Source: 2-01-FULL-33-17 sp964474375 (GTDB taxonomy: Bacteria > Patescibacteriota > Minisyncoccia > Phycocordibacterales > UBA9973). Taken from it: a DNA stretch of 64,000 nt. The first letter of the stretch is position 1. Each line of letters begins with the position of its first letter. Positions 48,184 to 55,786 of the stretch are shown one piece after another. The notes under the pieces are model-generated. The model saw only the letters and a list, made by a program, of their open reading frames with translations. It searched no databases and had not been told where the DNA came from. Position numbers and translations under genes: made by a program. The stretch is from contig CAYYSG010000002.1 of NCBI GenBank assembly GCA_964474375.1, forward strand, positions 1-64,000, read 5' to 3'.

Positions 48184-48657
48184 TTATAGTTTATACTTGG
48201 CGATGAATCTCCTACCGATATGTGGAACCAGTGCTTTGTCTTCCTTCATTAGACTAAGCATACTGTTTTTAACATCTTGGGCAATTTCGTCCGGCAGACA
48301 AACCGACACCATTGGTTGATATGCTCTGTCTACACTCAGAACTAAATCCTTCTCTTCACCTATCTCCAGCACATTAAACGATTTGATTTTAGAAACATCA
48401 TAAACATCGTTACCTATCGTTATATCCATATTAGTTATTAGCACAGGTAAATCATTTGGTTTTTTAGACGAAACATATCCGTACATAAAAGCACCTATTA
48501 ACACAAGTACCCCAAACAAAGCATTATTAAAAATAAAAGAAAGCACCGCAACAACAACAGCCAATATGCCCACAGTCCAATAAAAGTCATTGCTTCTGGC
48601 ATGGTAAATATGATCCTGCGTTACAAACGATATTAGTGTCTTTTTTTCATTATCCAT
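48184..48657 (-). CDS. Membrane protein of unknown function
   Basis: 157 residues. After about 25 polar residues (HIYHARSNDFYW) come two adjacent hydrophobic helices (VGILAVVVAVLSFIF, ALFGVLVLIGAFMYGYV). A soluble C-terminal domain of mixed strands and helices follows (MDITIGNDVYDVSKIKSFNVLEIGEEKDLVLSV). The layout resembles bacterial PH-like small membrane proteins, but I do not recognise the family. It lies upstream of tRNA-Arg on the same strand and may share its transcript. Confidence 0.7.
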   Translation of the reverse strand: MDNEKKTLISFVTQDHIYHARSNDFYWTVGILAVVVAVLSFIFNNALFGVLVLIGAFMYGYVSSKKPNDLPVLITNMDITIGNDVYDVSKIKSFNVLEIGEEKDLVLSVDRAYQPMVSVCLPDEIAQDVKNSMLSLMKEDKALVPHIGRRFIAKYKL

Positions 48658-48691
48658 AAAACGTATCTTTATTGTACATTTTTTAGCACTA

Positions 48692-49855
48692 CTACTGCAA
48701 GCTGTTTTTAAAAGAATTTAGTGCTGATTTATAAACAGCTTCTACTACCTTATCATCAAACGGTGACGGTATTATATACGTTGGAGTCACTTCTTCGACT
48801 ACGCTAGCTAAAGCCTGTGCTACCTCTAAGAAAACTTCGTCTTTAAATTGGCAACCTCGCACGTCCAATGCTGCTTTTAATATCCCTGGGAAAACTAGTG
48901 CGTTATTAACCTGATTCGGAAAATCTGACCGTCCAGTCGCCACCACTAATGCACCAGCATTCATTGCTAATTCTGGCATAATTTCGGGTATTGGGTTCGC
49001 CAAAGCAAAAATTACCGGCTGACTATTCATTGTCCGAATCATTTCTTCTGTCAGGACTCCAGGCTTGGATAGACCAATGAATACATCTCTACCTACTACT
49101 GCTTCTAGTAGTCCACCTGCTAAATTTTGGTTTGTAGAATTATTTAGTAATTCTATTTTTTCTTTTGATAAATCAGTCCTATCAGTGTTGATTATCCCTC
49201 TTGAGTCAACAAACAATATATCCTTAACACCTGATTTAAAAAGTAATCTTGCTACTGCTACACCAGCAGCACCAATTCCAGAAATTACAATTTTAATTTC
49301 ATCTAATTTTTTACCTTTTAGTTTCAGTGAATTCAATAGCCCTGCTAAAACAACAGTAGCTGTACCCCACTGGTCATCGTGCATAACAGGAATATCTAAT
49401 TCTTGTCTTAATTTTTCTTCCACATAGAAGCACCTTGGAGCAGAAATATCTTCTAAATTAATAGCCCCAAAAACAGGTGCAATTCTTTTTACTGTTTCTA
49501 TTATTTCATCTGGGTCTTGAGTCGTTAGGCATATTGGAAAAGCATCCACCCCGGCAAAATGCTTCAGCAGTGCGGCTTTGCCTTCCATTACAGGTATAGC
49601 TGATTCTGGACCCAAGTTGCCCAGCCCAAGTATAGCTGAACCATCAGTTACTATAGCCACTGTATGGCCTTTTAAGGTCAAATCGTGCACAGTACTAGGA
49701 TCTTCACTAATAGCTATTGAAACTGCCCCCACGCCAGGACTATAAGCCAACGATAGGTCATTCTTATCACTAATTGGTGCGTTTATTTGGGTTCCAATCT
49801 TGCCTTTATATTGCTTGTGGTACTCTATTGCTCTGTCTCCTAAATCTTGATTCAT
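48692..49855 (-). CDS. NAD(P)-dependent malic enzyme
   Basis: It oxidatively decarboxylates malate to pyruvate. From ATG 49855 the protein is 387 residues, the size of short bacterial malic enzymes. Landmarks: LSLAYSPGVGAVSIAI, TDGSAILGLGNLGPESAIPVMEGKAALLKHF, DDQWGTATVVLAGLLN, the Rossmann motif ISGIGAAGVAVARLL, and ANPIPEI. A TATAAT 7 nt upstream sets the start; the longer open frame crosses a terminator. It may supply pyruvate and reducing power in a fermentative metabolism. Confidence 0.95.
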   Translation of the reverse strand: MNQDLGDRAIEYHKQYKGKIGTQINAPISDKNDLSLAYSPGVGAVSIAISEDPSTVHDLTLKGHTVAIVTDGSAILGLGNLGPESAIPVMEGKAALLKHFAGVDAFPICLTTQDPDEIIETVKRIAPVFGAINLEDISAPRCFYVEEKLRQELDIPVMHDDQWGTATVVLAGLLNSLKLKGKKLDEIKIVISGIGAAGVAVARLLFKSGVKDILFVDSRGIINTDRTDLSKEKIELLNNSTNQNLAGGLLEAVVGRDVFIGLSKPGVLTEEMIRTMNSQPVIFALANPIPEIMPELAMNAGALVVATGRSDFPNQVNNALVFPGILKAALDVRGCQFKDEVFLEVAQALASVVEEVTPTYIIPSPFDDKVVEAVYKSALNSFKNSLQ

Positions 49856-49862
49856 AAGAAGC

Positions 49863-49868
49863 ATTATA
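49863..49868 (-). promoter_or_regulatory. -10 box of the malic enzyme gene
   Basis: TATAAT on the minus strand, 7 nt before ATG 49855. Confidence 0.5.
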
Positions 49869-49878
49869 CTACATAAAT

Positions 49879-49906
49879 CAAAATCCCCCCTAATGGGGGG
49901 ATTTTG
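49879..49906 (-). terminator. Terminator after the RRM gene
   Basis: CAAAATCCCCCC pairs with GGGGGGATTTTG around a 4-nt loop. Confidence 0.9.
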
Positions 49907-49913
49907 AGCGATA

Positions 49914-50165
49914 TTATTCGCGTGGCTTTGATTCCTGAACAGTGATCTTGCGACCATCTAATTCAGAGCCATTTAGTTTTTCGATTGCAGTTGCAGCATC
50001 AGCTTCATTTTCGTATTCAACGAAACCGAAACCTTTTGAACGTCCAGTCATTTTGTCCATTACAACACGTACTTCCTTTACAGGACCGATAGCGCTAAAA
50101 TGGTCAGACAATGTACTGTCGTTTGTTGCCCATGCAAGAGAACCAACGAAAAGCTTTGTAGACAT
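49914..50165 (-). CDS. RRM-type RNA-binding protein
   Basis: A single RNA recognition motif of 83 residues. RNP2 is KLFVGSLAW near the start; RNP1 is KGFGFVEYE in the middle, with the aromatic residues that stack on RNA. The C-terminus ends in a short charged tail. Such proteins are often cold-induced RNA chaperones in bacteria. ATG 50165 is chosen because the RRM starts there; the open frame runs 19 codons further. The roughly 95-nt leader is among the longest in the window. Confidence 0.93.
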   Translation of the reverse strand: MSTKLFVGSLAWATNDSTLSDHFSAIGPVKEVRVVMDKMTGRSKGFGFVEYENEADAATAIEKLNGSELDGRKITVQESKPRE

Positions 50166-50254
50166 ATGTGGAAAAATTTTTCCTGATAATGCGTAAACAC
50201 CAGAACCTCGTAACCATTGCATTAGCAGGAAATCGAAGATTGGAACTTTTACAA

Positions 50255-50280
50255 AATAAAGTATAACACGTTATACATAA
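50255..50280 (-). promoter_or_regulatory. RRM gene promoter with an overlapping inverted repeat
   Basis: TATACT on the minus strand is the likely -10. It overlaps a perfect inverted repeat, GTATAAC-AC-GTTATAC (50261-50276), which could be a repressor operator. Confidence 0.4.
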
Positions 50281-50297
50281 TATAGCTATAGCTACAG

Positions 50298-51962
50298 TTA
50301 TTTGTTAATAACTCCATATATCAGCCGAGCCAAGCGTAAATCATCATAGGAATAACCCCCGGCAAAATGCTCGTAAACAGGTGTTAATTTTTCAGCTCCA
50401 ATTTCATTAAATATCCTATATATTTTTGATAAATTCTTCGCTAATCCAGCTTCTGGCAATAGTGCAATGTCTTGGCTAGATAATTCGCCTCTTTCATGCA
50501 GTACATACACATGGTCAATTATGGTATTTATTTTTAAATCACGAATTTTAGCTATTTGATTTATATTTTTTCCAGATCGAACTAATTCCAGTGTTTCATC
50601 ATGTGTACTTAGCTTTTTATTTTTACTTTTATCGATTTTATTTTTTGTACCACCACAAAAATCAATAAATTTTTCTTGTATTTTTTCTAAACTATCCCCG
50701 CTCTCTGTATATAAAAAATTTTCACTTTTACTAGATTCATTTCTAAAGAAACCGTCCATTTCTTTTACGGTATCGTGCACACTCAATGCTCGGTTATTTA
50801 TACCGAGCAATTCTAAATTATCAATGGACGAAAGACGCGAAAGAGCCACATAGCCCTGACCGTGTTCAAACGTTTTAGACAAATCAATAGTCGCAGAAGT
50901 CAGAGTCATACCTTGTGATTTATGTACAGTTATTGCCCAAGCATGCCGGAGCGGTACTTGGGTTATTTCAGCTTTTACTTTGCCATCTTCTTCTATTTGC
51001 CAGGTCATGGGTTCAACCAATATTTCATTGCCTTTGTCGGTCTTTATTATTGGATAGCCACCATTACTACCGAACCCTATAACTGTACCAATGGTTCCAT
51101 TCACAAAAGCCCTGGCGGTATTATTCTTAGTACACATAACAACAGCCCCTACCTTGAGTTCCAGAATCTCTGGCGATAAACAACCCCGAAGTAGTGCTTC
51201 GACTAATTTGGGTGATCCTTTGGTCTTGGTCTCAAAAATATACTTTTTACCTTTTATGCTGTTTAGTTTTTCTAAGTTAAAACTATCCACGTCTTTATTG
51301 TGCGTAAACAACTTTGTTTCATTTTTTATATTTTCAATTTTAATTATTTTAGATTTCAAAACATCAAAATGATCTTGTGTTAGATTATCATTTCTTATAG
51401 CTGAAAGTATGGAAACCAATACCCCGTCACTTTGTCTATGTTGCTCTTCCAGGTAACACACAACCACCCCACTGTTATTCCAAGCTTTGGACATAAAAGC
51501 AAAATCATCCTCCTCGAAATTTCTTTTAATCGGTGGTAATTGAAAGAAATCCCCCACAAATACAACCTGCAGACCTCCAAAAGCCTCTTCATTACCTTTT
51601 ATATTCTTTAGCAACAAATCTATACTATTTAATAAACTGCCTGAGAGCATAGAGACTTCGTCAATTATCAATACTTTGGCTTTGTTGATTCTTTTGACGA
51701 TATGTTCAGTTGTGGCGATTCTGTCTATCTCATAAGCCGAAATATCATTCCTCGCTCCAATACCTGTCCACGAATGTATTGTAACTCCACCAATATGAGT
51801 AGCCGCTATGCCAGTAGACGCAGTTATGGCATGCGCTATATCATGCTCTTTTAAATACTCTATATAAGATCTCAGTGTGTGCGTTTTGCCTGAACCAGGT
51901 TCACCGGTCAAGAATACATTGACTCCTGTTTTTAGTATATTAAGTGCGTCATTTTGTGTCAT
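50298..51962 (-). CDS. Pif1-like DNA helicase with a C-terminal helix-turn-helix
   Basis: A superfamily 1B helicase of 554 residues. Walker A is GEPGSGKT near residue 20, Walker B VLIIDEVSML, motif III VFVGDFFQLPPI, then HAWAITVHKSQGMTL and VALSRLSS (motifs V and VI). After about residue 450 a different domain begins with KLSTHDETLELVRSGKNINQIAKIRDLKINTIIDHVYVLHERG, an HTH of the type seen at RecQ C-termini. It starts 8 nt after the P-type ATPase gene. A role in replication or repair is likely. Confidence 0.88.
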   Translation of the reverse strand: MTQNDALNILKTGVNVFLTGEPGSGKTHTLRSYIEYLKEHDIAHAITASTGIAATHIGGVTIHSWTGIGARNDISAYEIDRIATTEHIVKRINKAKVLIIDEVSMLSGSLLNSIDLLLKNIKGNEEAFGGLQVVFVGDFFQLPPIKRNFEEDDFAFMSKAWNNSGVVVCYLEEQHRQSDGVLVSILSAIRNDNLTQDHFDVLKSKIIKIENIKNETKLFTHNKDVDSFNLEKLNSIKGKKYIFETKTKGSPKLVEALLRGCLSPEILELKVGAVVMCTKNNTARAFVNGTIGTVIGFGSNGGYPIIKTDKGNEILVEPMTWQIEEDGKVKAEITQVPLRHAWAITVHKSQGMTLTSATIDLSKTFEHGQGYVALSRLSSIDNLELLGINNRALSVHDTVKEMDGFFRNESSKSENFLYTESGDSLEKIQEKFIDFCGGTKNKIDKSKNKKLSTHDETLELVRSGKNINQIAKIRDLKINTIIDHVYVLHERGELSSQDIALLPEAGLAKNLSKIYRIFNEIGAEKLTPVYEHFAGGYSYDDLRLARLIYGVINK

Positions 51963-51970
51963 ATGTAAAA

Positions 51971-54655
51971 TTATTTTTTATTTCTTCTATATACGCGGAA
52001 ACCCCATTTAGTTACTTCAATCAAAGCTATATTAACTACAAACCAAATTGGTAACACAGTTATTGATTCTTTCGGCAATGGGTCTAGTTCAAATATTTTA
52101 CGCATAAATGGAACAAATAATGTAATAGCACACATTGCCGTACTAAAGATTATGCTTCTGTTCAGTATCTTATTTGCAAACACTGGGTAAGAGAATATCG
52201 GCTTGTACAAACTCCGGAAAGAATAAGCAGCAAAAACAACATACAATGAGAAACACGCAAACAGAATTGACCGAACTTCCCCAAAAGATAAATTATGGGA
52301 AAGTAGCACGTTATAAAGAACAAGCAACATCACAGAAGTCAAAAACCCAATTCCTGCCGTAAGTATTACAACTTCCTTATTAAAAACTGATTTTGTTTTT
52401 GAACTTTTTATAAAAGCACCGTCATAGTTATCATCAAATGCAAAAGACAATGCCGGCAAAGATCCTGTAAAAAAGTTAATCCATATAATATGTAGTGCTG
52501 TTAGAGGTAAAGGCAATGCAAGTATCAAACTCCCCCCTAGTAAAACCACGCCATCTAAAACTGATGACATCAAATAAACAAAGGCTTTACGAATATTGGA
52601 CAATATTCTGCGACCCTCTTCAATTGCCAAAACTATCGTTTTAAAATTATCGTCTAGCAATACCAAATCCGCAACACTCTTAGCCACATCTGATCCTGAA
52701 CCCAAAGCTATTCCAATATCCGCCATTTTTAACGAAGGAGCATCATTAACACCGTCGCCCGTCATTGCCACAATATAACCCAGTCTTTTGTACAAAGTAC
52801 CAATACGAAGCTTGTCCTCTGGTGTAACACGTGCAAAAACTTTGATATTAGGCATATTAGCCAAAAGCTCTTCATCAGTAAGATTATGTAGCTCTGCTCC
52901 CGAAATAACATTACTCTCTTCTACGGTCCAGCCTAGCTCTTTCGCCACAGACACAGCGGTGCCTTTCATATCACCAGTTACAATGACAACTTTGGATCCA
53001 CTATTCTCAATTGATCGAACAGCTTCTGGGACTTCAGGTCGAACAGGATCCCGCAACACGATTAAGCCCAAGAATATTAATTCTTTAACATCTTTTTGAT
53101 CTAACGGATTATTTTTATTTTGCTCTGGCAATATAGCAACACCGAGAAGCCTGTTACCTTCGGCACTGATTTTTTCAATAGCATTTTTAATTACAATATA
53201 ATCATCTTTACTTATATTAGACCTATCGAGCAATATGTCCGGCGCACCAAGAGCAATTATTTTGTTTTCATCATTATCAAGTCCAACAGAGAATTTATAG
53301 CTGGAACTAAAAGGCAATAATATGCTTCTTTTGGATTTATCAAAAATAATATTATTTTTATTTGCAGCGATGGCAATATTTACTTCCAATGGGCGGCCTA
53401 CGAACATTTCTTCTTCCTTAGAATCCTTTGGACCAAAAGCCACGTCAATATTAGACACAGCAAATTTTAATAATTGCTTTTGTTTTTCAAATGGTAAGCT
53501 ATTTTCATTTTCTGTTACTTCTCGATTATTAAAAATATCTTCTATTGTAAAAATATCTACGAGTTTCATTTTAGCTTCAGTCAAAGTACCAGTCTTGTCA
53601 GTCATAATTAGGTTTGTTGAACCTAATGTTTCAACTGCTGAAAGAGACCTCATGATACCTTTCTTAAGAGCTAATCTTTCTGCACCAATAGCAAGTATTA
53701 CAGTCAAAGCTATAGGTAAAGCTTCGGGGATTGCACCAACAGCAATAGCAGCAGAAAGTATAAGCATGTCACCAATATTCTGCCCGCGAGAGACTCCTAG
53801 TAAAAATATACCCGAAACAAGTAATATAACGGTATAAAAAACCAGCCAGCCAAATTTAGCTAATGAATTTTGAAGCGGGGTTTTGTCTCTTTTAGTGGAT
53901 GATACCAGGTTAGCTATCTTACCAAGCTCAGTTTTAATCCCTGTTCTAAACACAACAGCAGTAGCATATCCTTCTGTAACCAAAGTTCCAGCAAAGACCA
54001 TATTTGATCTCTCTGCAACTAATGAACCTTCGGAACAATTTTCAATGTTTTTACGCACAGGTAAAGATTCACCAGTCAAAATAGATTCATCAACAGAAAA
54101 ATTATTTACGCTAACCAGTCTTGCGTCTGCCGGGATTCTGCTGCCATAAACTAATTTAATTATGTCTCCTGGTACTATATCTGTTGCATCTATTTCCTGA
54201 TCTACCCCAGAACGAATTACTCTTACTCGTTCTTTTATATACATTGTTAATTTTTGCAATGTTTGTTCAGCATGATATTCCTGGAAAAATCCTAATATAA
54301 CATTTACAAACACAGCGAGCATTATAACTATTGTATTTAGCCATTCATTAAGAAAGCCAGCCAAAATAGCCGCACCAATGAGCATAAAAATTAGTGGGCT
54401 TTTGAATTGCTCACTGAATATCTTTACTTTGGAAATTTCATTCTTATGTTTTAATTCGTTTTTACCAAAAAAATTAAGACGCGATAAAACTTCCTCGTAA
54501 GCCAAACCATCTTTATTCGATTTTAAAGATTTAATAACATCATCTTCTGATATCGCCCACACAGCCAAGTCTGTCGATATATCTAGAAAATCAAGATTTT
54601 GTGGTGATTCTTTATAGCCTAAAAGCCTTCTTATGGATCTATGGATGAAGTTCAT
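51971..54655 (-). CDS. P-type cation-transporting ATPase (Ca2+-type)
   Basis: 894 residues. The cation-ATPase N-terminal domain (WAISEDDVIKSLKSNKDGLAYEEVLSRLNFFGKNEL) is followed by paired helices, the actuator motif TGES near residue 190, the phosphorylation site DKTGTLT near residue 350 and TGDGVNDAP near residue 630. Six late helices follow. The PEAL-type helix (GAIPEALPIALTVILA) fits the Ca2+/Na+,K+ (P2) group, but the ion is not certain. A TATTAT lies 6 nt before the ATG. Confidence 0.93.
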   Translation of the reverse strand: MNFIHRSIRRLLGYKESPQNLDFLDISTDLAVWAISEDDVIKSLKSNKDGLAYEEVLSRLNFFGKNELKHKNEISKVKIFSEQFKSPLIFMLIGAAILAGFLNEWLNTIVIMLAVFVNVILGFFQEYHAEQTLQKLTMYIKERVRVIRSGVDQEIDATDIVPGDIIKLVYGSRIPADARLVSVNNFSVDESILTGESLPVRKNIENCSEGSLVAERSNMVFAGTLVTEGYATAVVFRTGIKTELGKIANLVSSTKRDKTPLQNSLAKFGWLVFYTVILLVSGIFLLGVSRGQNIGDMLILSAAIAVGAIPEALPIALTVILAIGAERLALKKGIMRSLSAVETLGSTNLIMTDKTGTLTEAKMKLVDIFTIEDIFNNREVTENENSLPFEKQKQLLKFAVSNIDVAFGPKDSKEEEMFVGRPLEVNIAIAANKNNIIFDKSKRSILLPFSSSYKFSVGLDNDENKIIALGAPDILLDRSNISKDDYIVIKNAIEKISAEGNRLLGVAILPEQNKNNPLDQKDVKELIFLGLIVLRDPVRPEVPEAVRSIENSGSKVVIVTGDMKGTAVSVAKELGWTVEESNVISGAELHNLTDEELLANMPNIKVFARVTPEDKLRIGTLYKRLGYIVAMTGDGVNDAPSLKMADIGIALGSGSDVAKSVADLVLLDDNFKTIVLAIEEGRRILSNIRKAFVYLMSSVLDGVVLLGGSLILALPLPLTALHIIWINFFTGSLPALSFAFDDNYDGAFIKSSKTKSVFNKEVVILTAGIGFLTSVMLLVLYNVLLSHNLSFGEVRSILFACFSLYVVFAAYSFRSLYKPIFSYPVFANKILNRSIIFSTAMCAITLFVPFMRKIFELDPLPKESITVLPIWFVVNIALIEVTKWGFRVYRRNKK

Positions 54656-54661
54656 ACATAC

Positions 54662-54667
54662 ATAATA
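54662..54667 (-). promoter_or_regulatory. -10 box of the P-type ATPase-helicase unit, predicted leaderless
   Basis: TATTAT on the minus strand, 6 nt before ATG 54655. Confidence 0.45.
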
Positions 54668-54691
54668 ACCAAAAAATCCATTTGAGCAAAA

Positions 54692-55717
54692 TTAAAACAA
54701 GGCTGGGCTCATAAACAACATTTTATTCAAATAAGACAAGCCCATTATGAGCATTATTACGATTATGCCGTAAACTACATTTTTTAAATGCTTCCTTTTA
54801 AACTCTAAACCGACAAATAGTATCATTGCCAAAGCTGCCAAATACAGCATTACTTTGTATATGATATCTACATACATAGGACTTTTATATATAGCTTTCT
54901 GACTAAAAGATACGTTAGATGTTTGATATTCATTAAAAGAAGTGACCTGCCCCACTGATTCAATATTGCTAGTGTTCTCTACCATAATGAATTCTTTAGA
55001 CTCAGAAAGTACATTAACTGGAATATTTTCCGATGCAGATTCACCTTTTACCAGACCATCCAACTCAACCAAGTCTTGGTTATTTTGTGCTAATTTTTCC
55101 GTTGGTATTTCGGTACTTGATGTCCTATTGTAGATATTTTTTTCTGTAAATGCTGGTCGGCCAAACATTTGGACGACAAATATAGTTTTCCTACCTTGGA
55201 AAATTCCTTCTTTAGCTGCTATACCGATTTCGGTAAATCTAGGATCGATTATATTCTTCTTATGAGCTGGTGATTTCATCCACGCATCTTCAACATCGAT
55301 TGATTCAGTAAAATCAATCGCTAGGTTTTCACCAGCATAAACAAAGCTATAGCCAGATTCCTTCATCCAGTACCATGGACTAATACCTGTGGGACTATGG
55401 TGTGCAAAATATTGGTTGTTAACCATGTCTTCTGCTTTCATGCGAGCCGCTTCTTCTAACACTGGACTCACTACAAGCTCTGTTTGCCCGCTTGAAGACC
55501 TGTCTTTGTTGGTTAAATCAACAAGAACTGCCGGCAAGACAGCTGCAGTCATATTTGTATTTTTTACATAAATTGAGCCACCAAAAGAAGCTCCCAGTAG
55601 GGACACTGCCAAAATAGACACAATAAAGAGCATATACTCTCGGAAAAAATGAGGTTTATGGTCGTTACCCGCATGAGGTATCAACAAATCTTTGATCCAT
55701 TTAGTAAACTTATTCAC
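54692..55717 (-). CDS. Membrane-anchored CAP (SCP/PR-1) domain protein
   Basis: 341 residues from GTG 55717. One N-terminal helix (YMLFIVSILAVSLLGASFGGSIYV) leads to a CAP domain (about 85-200) with VLEEAARMKAEDMVNNQYFAHHSPTG, GYSFVYAGENLAIDF, AWMKSPAHKKNIIDPRFTEIGIA and a late VVQMFG. The His and Glu residues of the CAP cleft are present. Two or three helices near the C-terminus make it multi-pass. GTG is chosen because TATAGT lies 6 nt upstream. CAP proteins act outside the cell; the substrate is unknown. Confidence 0.88.
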   Translation of the reverse strand: MNKFTKWIKDLLIPHAGNDHKPHFFREYMLFIVSILAVSLLGASFGGSIYVKNTNMTAAVLPAVLVDLTNKDRSSSGQTELVVSPVLEEAARMKAEDMVNNQYFAHHSPTGISPWYWMKESGYSFVYAGENLAIDFTESIDVEDAWMKSPAHKKNIIDPRFTEIGIAAKEGIFQGRKTIFVVQMFGRPAFTEKNIYNRTSSTEIPTEKLAQNNQDLVELDGLVKGESASENIPVNVLSESKEFIMVENTSNIESVGQVTSFNEYQTSNVSFSQKAIYKSPMYVDIIYKVMLYLAALAMILFVGLEFKRKHLKNVVYGIIVIMLIMGLSYLNKMLFMSPALF

Positions 55718-55723
55718 AATAAA

Positions 55724-55729
55724 ACTATA
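55724..55729 (-). promoter_or_regulatory. -10 box of the CAP gene, predicted leaderless with GTG start
   Basis: TATAGT on the minus strand, 6 nt before GTG 55717. Confidence 0.45.
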
Positions 55730-55745
55730 CCACAAAAATAAAATA

Positions 55746-55781
55746 AAAACAGACTCAAGCCGCTGGGCTTGAGTCTGTTTT
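55746..55781 (-). terminator. Terminator after the large surface-protein gene
   Basis: AAAACAGACTCAAGCC pairs with GGCTTGAGTCTGTTTT, 16 bp with a short loop. Confidence 0.93.
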
Positions 55782-55786
55782 ATATT

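Noticed and set aside
53322..53837. 171-codon plus-strand open frame inside the P-type ATPase gene
   Set aside because: It is antisense to strongly conserved ATPase motifs, has no promoter, and its sequence shows no protein-like domain.
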